Positions 1 through 10,942 of a stretch of 64,000 bases of DNA are shown piece by piece. Made by a program: the position numbers and the translations under genes. Position 1 is the stretch's first letter; each line of letters begins with the position of its first letter. This DNA is from Tipula vernalis (lineage: Eukaryota; Arthropoda; Insecta; Diptera; Tipulidae). The DNA lies in contig OY282558.1 of assembly GCA_958295665.1 (NCBI GenBank), positions 51,343,389 to 51,407,388 on the forward strand, written 5' to 3'. Below the pieces are notes generated by a model. That model searched no databases. It was not told the origin of the DNA and saw only the letters and a list, made by a program, of their open reading frames with translations.

Positions 1-1530
1 AACTAAAAATTTGTGTTGCTTGGTTTAGCTCAAAATGTTAAGATTTTAAATATATGTAATACTCATGTTAATCACAAATATATGTAATACTCAAAATTTA
101 ATCTACTTTCCCTTAAAATATTCTAAAAATTTTAATTTTACTAATTTTTTGTAGGTTTAACTCAAAATGTTAAGATTTTGGTTAGTAATAAATCAAACAA
201 AATTTATAATTTTAATTTCACTCAAAGTATTCCAAAAATGTTAAATACAATTAGTTTATTAGGTTGACAAAAATTCGGTTGCGTGTTCAACTCAAAATTT
301 AAAATGCGAATTTCACTCAAAATATTCCAAAAATTGTAATTTTAATTATTTTTTATGGGTTTAGCTCAAAATTTTTAAATTTTAGTCTATGTATCACACA
401 AAGATTTAAAATTTTTATTTCTCTAAAAATATTTCAAGCAGTTGAATAATAATTATTTTATATAGGTTGATAAAATGTTGCGTGTTTAGCTCAAAATTTT
501 AAAATTAACATATCACTCAAAATTTTTATTTCTTATTTCACTCCAAATATTTTGAATCACAATTATTTTCAATAGGTTGACTTAATTTTTGTTGCTCCTT
601 TAGCTCAAAATTTTAAGATTTCAATCGCTAATATATCACTCAAAATCTACAATTAAAATTTCACTCAACATATTCCAAGCATTTGAATCATAATTATTTT
701 ATATAGGTTAACATAGCTTATGTTGCCCGTTTAGCTCAACATTTTGAAGTTTTTTTACTAACATATCACTTAAAATTTAAAATTCGAATTTTACTCAAAT
801 ATTCCCAAAATCTTCATTACAATTATTTTATACAGTTTGACATTCACAAACTGAAAATTTCGGTTGCTTGGTTAGCTCAAAGTTTTAAGATTTTAGTCAC
901 TAATATATCACTCAAAATTTATAATTCAAATTTCACTAAAAATGTTTCATTAATAGGTTAACAAAATTTATGTTGCGTGTTAGCTCAAAAATTTAGGACT
1001 TTAGTCACTAATTTATATTAATGACTTTTAGTGATAAGTTTTGGATTTTAGTCACTAATATGGTATTATTGAATGTCCTTCAAAACATTCGAAAAATTTT
1101 AATTACAATTATTTTATTATTTGGTTGACTAAATTTCTGTGCGAATTTCAAAATCGTAAGATTTTAGTAACTAATATATCACTCAAAATTTATTATTTTA
1201 ATTTCACTCAAAATATTCCAAAAATTTTTAATTGCAATTAGTTTATTAGGTTGACAAAATTTCTGTTGTGTTTAGCTCAAAATTTTAAGATTTTACCAAA
1301 TAATATATCACTCAAAATTTATAATTCAAATTTCACTCAAAATAATTTAAAAATTTTGGAATACGATTATTCTTACATGCAAATAGGTTGACAACATTTC
1401 TTTTGCGTGTTTAGCTCAAAATTTTAAGATTTAACTAACTAATATAACACTCAAAATTTATAATTTTAATTTCACTCAAAATATTCCAAAAATTTTAATT
1501 ACACTTATTATATAAAGTTGACAAAATTTG
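1..1530. repeat. AT-rich satellite, about 125-130 bp units, truncated by the window edge
   Basis: About a dozen diverged tandem units fill this stretch. Each contains the phrases TTAGCTCAAAATTTTAAGAT, ATATCACTCAAAATTTATAA and TTTCACTCAAAATATTCC, followed by a GGTTGACAAAATTT phrase. The TTAGCTCAAAA phrase or a variant recurs near 24, 157, 286, 360, 486, 600, 731, 872, 980, 1145, 1271 and 1409, so spacing averages about 126 bp with some short and long units. There is no coding potential. The array enters from outside the window, so its full length is unknown. Loose copies of the ACTCAAAAT word continue to about 3600, which suggests decayed satellite beyond the clean array. Confidence 0.85.
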
Positions 1531-1912
1531 GAAGAAAATCCGTTTAGATAGTTTCATTGGACACAACTAACCAGAAGGTGTAATTTTAAGTTTATATCAA
1601 AGCTTTATATTAAATTTAGCCGGTCTTTGAAATTCGATAACATTCAATTGAGTTCGATAACATTCCAAGTTCATACTTTATTAGAAAGGAAACATTTATA
1701 ACGTGGAAATGTAATATAAAATAAAAGTCACTCAATCGAGAATTTAAACTAAGGCAGCAGTCAAACAATGTGAGCGATAGTGCATGGTTTTATTTCCAAG
1801 TTATTCAATTAGAATTACTTTTGATACATCAAATAGATTTGAAGCGAAAGTTGAAATTTAACTCTAACTTGTAACCACCTAAGTATCAGAAAATGAGCAC
1901 CTTCAGAAGATT

Positions 1913-1999
1913 TTTTTTTTTTTTTTTTATTATGAAGGGCCATATGGGCGATAAGCCACCTCGCACCGCGACCTAAAAGATCTATTGTGCTGGACCGTA
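1913..1999 (-). mobile_element. Short poly(A)-tailed retroposon fragment with imperfect target duplication
   Basis: A run of about 18 T followed by a GC-richer 65-bp segment stands out from the AT-rich background. It is flanked by CTTCAGAAGATT (1901-1912) and CTTCTGAAGATT (2000-2011), 11 of 12 identical. Read on the minus strand this is a 3' fragment ending in poly(A), which is the form of a 5'-truncated SINE or LINE insertion. The parent family is not recognisable from this fragment. Confidence 0.55.
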
Positions 2000-2011
2000 C
2001 TTCTGAAGATT

Positions 2012-5000
2012 AGAATTAATATTAAATTTTATTTAAAATTTAAAACACAAAATTTGCGTTTATAATTTCCCCAAAATCATGTTGCAGTTCTACTCAAAAC
2101 CATTTTCATCTAATTTCATTTAGATTTTTTTTTCACAAACAAAATAACGAAATTGCTAATTCAAATAAATTTCATAAATTATTTTGCAGTGAAACCCAAA
2201 AACGACTCTGAAGAAATTTCAAGAAAAACGATTGGTTTTTGTTTCAACTTCTTCAAAACTCGGTTACACATTTTAACACAATAAACTTATACCTCAATTC
2301 TACCACCAATGTTCAATTTTACTTAAATTAAAATGTTTTAGAAAAATAGTTACCTAAAACTAATTTCACTCAAAATTTCACCAACAAAACTGTTTCTCAG
2401 ATTAAGATAAACATTTCGTTTCGAGCCTAATACTTACGTGTCTCCTCATTTTATTTATAGAAAATTCAGACAAGAGCGATTGCGCTATAATATCACTCAC
2501 TCGTTGGTATCATTTGGGTCAAATTCATAGAAAAACTCGGTCTAACAAAACCACAAGAGTTCTGAACAAAATAAAATTTTTTTATGCCATTTGTACACAA
2601 AATTATTTTAGAAATTTCAATTGAATTCTGTTGAAAATATTACTCGTTTGATTTTCAATCAAAAATTTTGTAATTTGAAATTCACTCATTTACATCTAAA
2701 ATTAAGTAATTTTTTTTTGAAATAATTTATTTCCACAAGTTGCTTGTTTATCAACAACCATAAGGTGATATTTATACCCCAATACTAGTTATAATATTCT
2801 AGAAGATTCTAGAGAATATAACGTTTAATTTCCACTATAAATATTACTCAAAACTCATTTCCAATTCTAATTAGTTTTCAGTAAATTTTCATAAATATTT
2901 CGCTCAATTTGAAATTTGATCACATTTATAACTTTTGCAAAGTTTATTTCTAAGCAAGTTTTGTGCTGTCAAATCAAACATACCAATATTTACTATTTTA
3001 ATAGCGCGTACAAATCTCAGCTATAAGTTCCATAGCCTGCTTCAAAATCAAAGTAAAAATAACTCAAAATGTAAAACTCGAATATCACTCAAATTAATTA
3101 AAAATCTTGATCTAAATTATTTTACTTAGACTAAATATGTTGTATGTCACAAAATTTATATTTAGATCACAACAATAAGATGGCATGGTCAATACTAAAG
3201 AGAAATCTGTATGATGTCTTGTCGATTTGTATCGAAATCCCCCTACGTCCCCATCATTTACACTGTTTAGCTGTGTAAATTCAATCATAGTATATTTTCA
3301 AGTCCTTCAATAAATTTAAACTTTAATTTGACTTCAAATCAAGGTTATAGTTTGAACACAATATTAGGTATATTGGTAAGAATTAGGTATTATAGACCAA
3401 AAGGGAAGAATGATTTCAATTAAGTTTACATAACTCGAATTTCATTCAAACTAATTATAAAAGACTAGTATGTATATCTAATTCTCACACTAAAGAATAT
3501 ATTGGAATTCGGCTAAACATTTTAATACAAACCTACCTACCAATCTATTTTGAAATTTCACTCAAAACGGTTTACCAATGACCTGTTTAAAACAACCGTT
3601 TTTTGCCATTTTACACTCAAACTATTTCTATAATCTAAGTTGCTAAGCCTATAATCTAAGTTCGCTCGTTTGCTATGTTCTTCTGAAAATTTCGTTTTAA
3701 ATTTCACACATATTCTGTTCAAACTGCAAGATTAGTTAACAATGTTTTGTAAATATTTGTTTTGACAGTTATATTAAAACACAATTCTACTCCTAATAAT
3801 TATAATTATTTTAACCCCAGGTTTAATTGCAAATTATATACAAAATTAGGCTCCTAAAGCTCATTATGTAAGTAACTTTTCTGTGTTTGTTTTCTTAAAT
3901 TTAACCATACAGATGTTGTGCGGCTTATGTCTGAATAAACATTTAGAAACGCTTAATATGAACGCAAACCTGATGCGAAAATAGTTAAAAATTAGCCTCT
4001 CTGGAAACAAATACTAAATGAGCAGAATGTGGTAAGTGAGGGCTGGAAGGATTCCACACTTGGGATGGAAAGATCCATTGAGCCGATTGTTGCGTGGTTT
4101 CTGCCTGTTAGCATTGTTCACAGATGAGCATCCAGGGTTGTTTTGATGCCGTCTCTGGATATGCATGCTACAATCTCAATGTCCCTTTAGTGGTTGTTCT
4201 CATAGGTAATGAAGGTAATGAATCAACAATACGTTTATTCAAAATCTAATTTTAAACAAAATCTCATTAAAAAGTCGTTTGGTTACCGTCACTCGGGTAA
4301 TTTCGAATTTATGGGGACTAACAATAAATCACTTAAACCAGTTAGTTCGTAGAGATTATATCGACAACTAGAACACTTTAGACTAATATTGTTAGCTAAT
4401 ATGCAGCTGCGAGCTTTTAATTAAATCCTTAAACCCCCCTTTATAATAAGAACGCATTTAATCTCCAAAAATCTTAAAAATATTTTCAAAATTTCAAGAG
4501 TTCAAATTTCTGAAATTATACAACTCAATTAAATTTAATCAAAATTTTTAATAATTTCAATCTCAATTAATTTTCTAAAATCTTCTTCTCACCCGATTTT
4601 CAATGAATGATTTGATACGACGCATCAAAGCAAACGAAAAGTAAACATTTTACAACAGCAACAAAAAATCCCCCACATCATCATCCCTTGAATATTAAAA
4701 TCATTTTAATATATTTAACCAAACAGAAAAATATGACGCACGTGTCACTGCGTGAAATTTTGGATATACACAAATATTCTAACGATAATAATTAGAAAAA
4801 AAAAAAATTAGATAAGTAAATACCAGTAGATAAATGTGTACGAGCATAATAATAACACAACATCCCTTAAAGTAAATAAAACCAAAAAAAAATATTTTTA
4901 GATTTCGGCGAAATTGAGACGAACCAATTGGTGCGGTGTGTCATCTCTGTATTTGTATATAACAAGGATTACGATTTAAAATTAAAAAAAAAAAAAAATT

Positions 5001-6479
5001 GGACCCATGTGCCTCATTAGCATCGTTTTGTATTATTATAATGTATTTACGTGTATATGGTTACGCGAGAGGAAATGAAATAGATATTTGCTGATGATAA
5101 AATGAAGTCACGTGTCATTTCTTATCTATATATCGATTAAAGGCTTAATGACGCGCATCTTTAATTTTTGGTTCATGTTTCAATCCCATCACCTTTTTTT
5201 TTTTGTGATTATAGTGTTTAATGGTGTCAAGTAGATTTGTTATAAAAGCAATATTTAATTTATCATGCTAATTATATGTGTTCTAATATTTTATATAATG
5301 TCGGTATGTGTATGTTTGTGATTTATTCCTAATTAACATAAAAAGTTTACTAATTGCTAAATATAAACAGAAATAAACCACTCAGACGAGTTTTTTTTTT
5401 TAATTTTATTATCCACCCCTGGATTTAACCCCGCGAATAAATTTTTTCGAGTTTTACAGCAAATTCATTTCATTAAAAGATTTATATGTGTGCGGATAAT
5501 TATATGTTCATCCCGTATTTTTGTAATTAACTGTGTTTTACGGGAAGGTGGGTATTGTTAGTTTTTTTTAATGATTTTAATGTTTTTTTTTGGTATTTAT
5601 TGTTACATGACATTTATGTTAAAACATGGTTTCCAAAATGTTTCATGTATTATAAGCAGTTTTGGGCGGATTTTAAACAAAAATGTGTTGCACTCATTTT
5701 AACCATTTGAAATCAATAAATTTTGCAGAATGGGAAATTATTGATGAAGTTTAAAATTGAAGAGTGAGTTACACTCTGGCTGAAAATAATCTACTCAATA
5801 GAGCATTTATTGCATATTAAAATAACTTTCCAATTTAACAAATGCAATAATTCCTCAAAAATATGAAATAAACTCCCAAAAAAAAAAAAAATGAAATTTA
5901 ATGGCTGTTGAACTTTTCTCGTCGAAATATTGAGAAATGGATAGGATAATTCCATCCAAAATGCGACTCTCCTGTAATGTCAAATGTCAAACCTCTGTTG
6001 TTATTTTGTTACCGATCCAGTTAGGCTGATTTGGTGAAATTGAGAAGTTCTGGAACTTTTTCTGCCGAATACTACAAGGAAACGGATGCTATTAATGTTG
6101 TATGTTGGTTCTAGACTCCAGTGTAGAGCACAATATTTTTATAGTCAGTGTCAAATATAACGGCGAGCTACGGTTGTGGTATAGGGCAAGTGCGAAAACC
6201 AATCGGATAAATATTAGATAAATAATAAACATTTTTATGACATATGTACATATAAAATTGATTTTGACAGCGATCGTTGGTTTGTAGTCGAAGGTTTGGC
6301 CGAACTTCTTTCGTGCGATATCGATAATGACACCTAATTATATTTAGAGCTCACAGATTTCCTATTTTGTCCACGGAACGTCAGTCTTCGTCAAACAAGT
6401 AAATCCTACATTAACCCAAGAAACACGAAACAATAGTAATTGAATCATCAGAGACGACGATTTTTCACAAACAATAAGC
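2012..6479. other. AT-rich non-coding stretch
   Basis: No reading frame here shows a recognisable protein or a convincing length. The first 1.6 kb carries scattered remnants of the ACTCAAAAT satellite word. Poly(A) and poly(T) runs of 9-13 nt are frequent (for example near 4797, 4986, 5391 and 5880). Nothing that looks like an exon, RNA gene or hairpin repeat was seen. Confidence 0.6.
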
Positions 6480-6685
6480 ATGACTTCTGTAACGCCGGAT
6501 AAAATCAAATTAGCGCAATTTTGGAGACACAACGATGAATTGTGGTTCAAAATCGTGGAGGCCAATTTAGATTAGTGATGAGGATCAATTTAAAATCATC
6601 TTATCCAGAATCGAGGAGGAAGTATTAGAGGGCCTATCTGATCTAATTGCAACGCCACCTAAAACTGGAGAAAAATATGAGACCC
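6480..6685 (+). pseudogene. Gag fragment of an older Ty3/gypsy element (5' part, before the nested insertion)
   Basis: The segment reads as the start of a gypsy-class Gag. An ATG at 6480 is followed by LAQFWRHNDELWFKIVEANL, the common opening in which a Trp-Phe pair sits in the first helix of the capsid region. An in-frame stop lies near 6573. A frame change then lets the Gag-like reading continue through EEEVLEGLSDLIATPPKTG up to 6685, where a younger element is inserted. The same Gag resumes, in phase, right after that element at 14979. Gag would package the retrotransposon RNA; this copy is dead because of the stop, the frameshift and the 8.3-kb insertion. Identification as Gag rests on the PFW/WF and IATPPKT-type patterns and on the downstream pol remnants. 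Confidence 0.75.
6682..6685 (+). repeat. Target-site duplication ACCC (left copy)
   Basis: ACCC at 6682-6685 directly precedes the TGTAAC terminus of the nested element and is repeated at 14975-14978 directly after its GTTACA terminus. Removing the element and one ACCC restores an open Gag reading phase in the host element, so this is the true insertion site. Four-bp duplications are normal for Ty3/gypsy integrases. Confidence 0.9.
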
Positions 6686-8118
6686 TGTAACAGGACCGTA
6701 AGGTCATGGGTATGAGTAATCTCATACCCAGTTTTAAAATAAACTGTTAACAGAAATTGTTTTATCACGTTCAACTTACTCAGGGCGGTCGTTCGATTGC
6801 CGGCTCGAGCTCAGGGTTTGGGGTGGGATTTCTGAGAAGTTGAACGAATCTTGAGAGACCGCGTAGACCGGGGGAAAAAAAAAAAAAAAATAAGAACATC
6901 AGCTAGTCACCATTTATCACTTACCTTGATTCCATCCCGCTTCTGGATTCCGGTATTAATTCATCGAATTTTCACTATTTCACCACAAAAGAAGCACAAA
7001 AAAAAAATCAAAAGTAAAGAGAGCAATTCTAGAGAACAAAAAAAAAATAAAAATAAACCGATAAGAAATAATAATAATAATAAAAACGAAGATCGAGAAA
7101 TAATTAGTGAATTTTACAAATGTATTTATTTTTTAAATTAAATAAAAATAAAGGAAAAATCTTAAGAAAATGTAAGTGCCCGTCACCAATTTAAATATTA
7201 AATAGTTTAAAAAAAAACAGTTATGAGAAGGAAAAGTAATAATAATAATAATAATAATAATCGAATATAATTAAATAATCTTATCTGCTAATATAACGAA
7301 GGAAATTACGAGGCGTTGCGGATCCGTTAGTAGAAATATCGGCTAATGATGCGACGCGTCGGATCAAATGTTCTTCCTTTAATTCATTAATATAGAAGTT
7401 GGTGTTTAAAATTATTGTTGTTATTAATAGCGTTTTTATTTATTTTTGGTTAATCACTTTTAATGTCTAAACTTTTAAATTTTTATTTTTTTTTATTTTT
7501 TTTTTGCATAAACACTGAACTAATCACATTCAGAAGAAATGGCCTCCAAATTGTACGGGATGACCACAATATTAAATTATTAATACAGTTATTAATATAT
7601 GATGAAATATTAAAAATATTTTATTGTTGGCTTTATGGGCTTTATTAAAATCTATATTTTTTTCTTTAATTTTATTTATTGTTTTATTAGTTTAAGTAAT
7701 ATCATTGTCCATTGATCGGACCACAAGCACCTTTTACATCACAAAACACAGATTTTGTCGACCATTTTTGTTCATAATATCTTAATGTTTTTTTTTTTTT
7801 TTTTTTTTTTTTAAAACTATGTTCACTTATAAATTCGATGAATTAATACCGGAATCCAGAAGCGGGATGGAATCAAGGTAAGTGATAAATGGTGACTAGC
7901 TGATGTTCTTATTTTTTTTTTTTTTTTTTCCCCCGGTCTACGCGGTCTCTCAAGATTCGTTCAACTTCTCAGAAATCCCACCCCAAACCCTGAGCTCGAG
8001 CCGGCAATCGAACGACCGCCCTGAGTAAGTTGAACGTGATAAAACAATTTCTGTTAACAGTTTATTTTAAAACTGGGTATGAGATTACTCATACCCATGA
8101 CCTTACGGTCATGTTACA
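6686..8118 (+). repeat. Palindromic left terminal block: inverted U5, spacer, U5 (5' LTR position)
   Basis: The block begins TGTAACAGGACCGTAAGG and ends in the inverted equivalent, finishing TGTTACA. The left arm (6686-6972) and right arm (7830-8118) are reverse complements over about 287 bp, differing by one substitution near the outer end and by the length of one poly(A)/poly(T) run. The right arm is followed by a primer binding site, so it is the real U5 end. The left arm is therefore an inverted U5, where a normal provirus would have U3. The 857-bp spacer is AT-rich with (AAT)n runs and has no coding potential that I recognise. It ends in poly(T) plus AAAACTATGTTCACTTA, a tag also found (inverted) in the right block near 14777-14796. 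Confidence 0.85.
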
Positions 8119-8119
8119 G

Positions 8120-8130
8120 TGGCGCCCAAG
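8120..8130 (+). other. Primer binding site (tRNA-Lys type)
   Basis: TGGCGCCCAAG lies one base after the TGTTACA end of the terminal block. The first ten bases match the TGGCGCCCAA opening complementary to the 3' end of a tRNA-Lys, a common primer for retroelement minus-strand synthesis. The site fixes the end of U5 and the orientation of the element. Confidence 0.7.
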
Positions 8131-8977
8131 CAACACAAGGCTTTCCTAATCCTACAATCATTTCCCATCTACAATACATTAAATAAATTCATTTTTTTCG
8201 CCTATGCTCAATTGCATCTAGATCCTCTATAGAATCAATTGTCACGACATAGGAACGTAAGTTATCCATAGTTTAGTTTATTCCTGATAATTTCCATTTA
8301 TCCCCTACATCATGATATAATTGAGTAAGCATCCGCAGCACTAATTCCATTGTATAAATGTTGAATATAGTGTGATATCGGTTGCTCGTTCAATCTGGTC
8401 ATGAATAATCTTACTTCACCGTCTCGCATGGGTCGTCCATCTTGATGTTGACCCCCATGTTAGTTGAAGAGGTGTGAAAAAAATTAAAATTAATTAAAAT
8501 TAATAAAAATTATTACTTTCACTCGCGAAGGATTCCAATTCACATATTGTTGACGGCTTTGTTAGTGCTGAAAGACATAATTATATTTCCTTATTACCTA
8601 AATTTAATTACTTTTCCTAATCTATAAGACAGCTAGTATCACCATTACAGGGTTCAGCATAGATCTGACCGAGGCCACTTGTTTGATTTCATCCCGCTAT
8701 ATTACATTATACTTTATATATAACAAATTTTTTGTTAGAGTTCACTTAAGGGCTCTTACTATTGTTAAATCATTTTTTTTTTATAGTGAATTAGTGATTT
8801 TAAATTTTAATTTAATTTTGTGTTTAATACTTGTAAGAGTGCGACAGTAATAGTAAAATATTGCTAAATATTAATTTTTTTCCCCCCTCTTAAATATTAC
8901 GTACTCATTGATCGCCGGAGGGCTTATTTCAGTAGGTTTTCTGTTTCAATAGCAACCGTTAATAATTTTTTTTTAGA
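8131..8977 (+). other. Untranslated leader of the intact gypsy element
   Basis: This is 0.85 kb between the primer binding site and the gag start. No open frame of note is present. Such leaders carry packaging signals in gypsy-class elements, but none is identifiable by sequence alone. Confidence 0.6.
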
Positions 8978-10942
8978 ATGGGAATTTTAATTCGAAGTCA
9001 GGACTTAGAACCCGACGAATTCGATGTGGAATGTGAAGTAAGGAATTTACAAGGACCAATACTGATGCTAGTTAGTGAACTGCAATCACGATTTGACGAA
9101 GAGCTTGAAAATCCAGCTTTACTACCAGTTCGTGCTCAGAACCGAGCGATAAAGGCTCCCCGAAAGGAGGTTGCAATTTGTACGAATAAATTAAGGTCTT
9201 TGCATGCCACTATACAAGCAAACCTAAAGTCCGATACCGACTTAAATACCGAGCTATTTACTATCATAACTTCACGATTAAGACATGTCCAACTTCGGCT
9301 AGAGCGGATTTCAACTTCCAAATCCGTGCAGACCTCTGTTTCAAATCTATCTGCGTCCTGCCAGTCATTATTGGACCTTTTGCCCAAATTAAAAGATGCC
9401 CATACATTAGATGAGTCATTAGAAACCTGGAATGCCCTTCATATTGAGGAGTACCAAGACGAGCAACATCCAGATGATGAACAAACTGATGCTGGTTTAG
9501 AGACCTCGCACCAATCGGCTCAAATAAAACAAACTACACAGGGCGAACGGAACCTTAAACATGTACAATTTAGGGAAAGTAGTCCAACTGAGAGTTCGCC
9601 GTTAAAGGATATTATCCCTCCGCAATTTAAATCTAATTATGCCAATTCATTATCCAATGCATCTCAAATTTCAGCTCAACCAAATCTAATTCACCCAAAT
9701 GCATACACATCAGTTTCATTTCCGACAACACCTTCTTTATCATCAATACCCAATAATCAGATGCCATCTGCAAGATCTTCATTCCCGTTTATAACTGACA
9801 ACATTCATAAAACCCCAACAACCCTTTCACAGCAACCGGAAATGAATCAGATAAGAGGTCCACCTTTTGATAATACCAATGTGAATTCTGCCTGGCCGTC
9901 TAATGTTTATCAACCCAACACAAACTATTCGCTTCCGCCTCCAAATCACTCAGCGTTCCCACCTCCACGGTTTTATGGTCCCTCGGTCGGACATAACCGT
10001 CTACCGCCGGCAGTAGATGTTCAAAAATGGAACATATCTTTTGATGGATCGACAAGTGGAATAGCAGTTGAGAAATTTTTCTTTAGAGTAGAGTTAATGG
10101 CAGAAACTCATGGAATCCCAGCCGATGCATTGGTGCACGATATCGGATCGTTAGTGCACGGCGTCGCTCGGGAACATTATTGGATTTTACTTGAACGCAA
10201 TCCAAGATGCTCATGGGAAAATCTAAAGCATGGATTTATTCATCGCTTCCAAGACGGTCGATCGGATAGCGATATCAAGAATGCTCTGGATCACCGAAAG
10301 CAAAAAGTTAAAGAAGCATTCGTTGACTTCTATTATAATTTATTAAGTTTATCTCATCCGCTAAAGATCCCACTAACAGAAATCGAATTATTGGATCTTA
10401 TAAGAAAAAATATGAGACCGGGTCTAAGAATCACATTAGCTGGAGAAAAGTTTCCATCTGTAGCAGCTATGGTTAACAGATGTGTTGCCTTGGAAGAAGC
10501 CTGGAAAAGTATGTCCTATAATCCAGAAATTGCTATGGGACCAGGATTTTCTCGCAATGTGCATGAAATAATGTTGACTCCTCCCAACTATCTTGCTCAG
10601 CCAAATTATTACACGGCGCCAGGATACCAAAATCCGGCTCAGCCAACAATACCAAATGTATTAAATCTTAGCGGTTCACAAACATATAGAGCAGAGCAAT
10701 ATCCCAACTTTTCATCGGATATGAATCCCCGAATCATATGCTGGAATTGTGGTCAACCTCTTCAACATAATGCATTGTTTTGTGGTGTATGTAATTGGAG
10801 ACCGGAAAACCAACAGATGGGAATGAGAATCCCTGGGAATCCTCATTTCCAGCAGCCAGCGATATTGCCTCCCAGACCGAATACAATGGAATCGGCGGCA
10901 AACACCGATCCGGAGTTGTATGCCAGGCAAAGACACAAATAA
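8978..10942 (+). CDS. gag: Gag polyprotein of the intact Ty3/gypsy element (654 aa)
   Basis: This intact frame encodes the structural protein that would assemble the intracellular particle and bind element RNA. The N-terminal third (to about residue 140) is helical with many Leu and Arg. Residues about 170-350 are a low-complexity Ser/Pro/Asn/Thr linker. A capsid-like domain follows, about 350-510, with WNISFDGSTSGIAVEKFFFR and RCSWENLKHGFIHRFQDGR, the usual layout of a retrotransposon capsid. Near the C-terminus four cysteines (588, 591, 602, 605; CX2CX10CX2C) form a zinc-ribbon-like motif instead of the usual CCHC knuckle. The start is the first ATG after the leader. The last 148 nt overlap pol, which lies in the -1 frame. 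Retrotransposon Gag is clear; the subfamily is not. Confidence 0.88.
   Translation: MGILIRSQDLEPDEFDVECEVRNLQGPILMLVSELQSRFDEELENPALLPVRAQNRAIKAPRKEVAICTNKLRSLHATIQANLKSDTDLNTELFTIITSRLRHVQLRLERISTSKSVQTSVSNLSASCQSLLDLLPKLKDAHTLDESLETWNALHIEEYQDEQHPDDEQTDAGLETSHQSAQIKQTTQGERNLKHVQFRESSPTESSPLKDIIPPQFKSNYANSLSNASQISAQPNLIHPNAYTSVSFPTTPSLSSIPNNQMPSARSSFPFITDNIHKTPTTLSQQPEMNQIRGPPFDNTNVNSAWPSNVYQPNTNYSLPPPNHSAFPPPRFYGPSVGHNRLPPAVDVQKWNISFDGSTSGIAVEKFFFRVELMAETHGIPADALVHDIGSLVHGVAREHYWILLERNPRCSWENLKHGFIHRFQDGRSDSDIKNALDHRKQKVKEAFVDFYYNLLSLSHPLKIPLTEIELLDLIRKNMRPGLRITLAGEKFPSVAAMVNRCVALEEAWKSMSYNPEIAMGPGFSRNVHEIMLTPPNYLAQPNYYTAPGYQNPAQPTIPNVLNLSGSQTYRAEQYPNFSSDMNPRIICWNCGQPLQHNALFCGVCNWRPENQQMGMRIPGNPHFQQPAILPPRPNTMESAANTDPELYARQRHK

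Noticed and set aside
6851..7141. A 96-codon Lys/Asn-rich frame in the left terminal block
   Set aside because: It crosses poly(A) and (AAT)n runs in LTR sequence; composition alone explains its openness.
6686..8118. Reading the left terminal block as an independent foldback element that the gypsy element happens to adjoin
   Set aside because: Its right arm directly abuts a primer binding site, and its left end carries the ACCC duplication shared with the far end of the gypsy element at 14975, so it is part of that insertion.
9136..9387. Minus-strand frame of 83 codons inside gag, and similar frames antisense to pol
   Set aside because: They are shadows of the long, well-supported gag and pol frames and show no domain.
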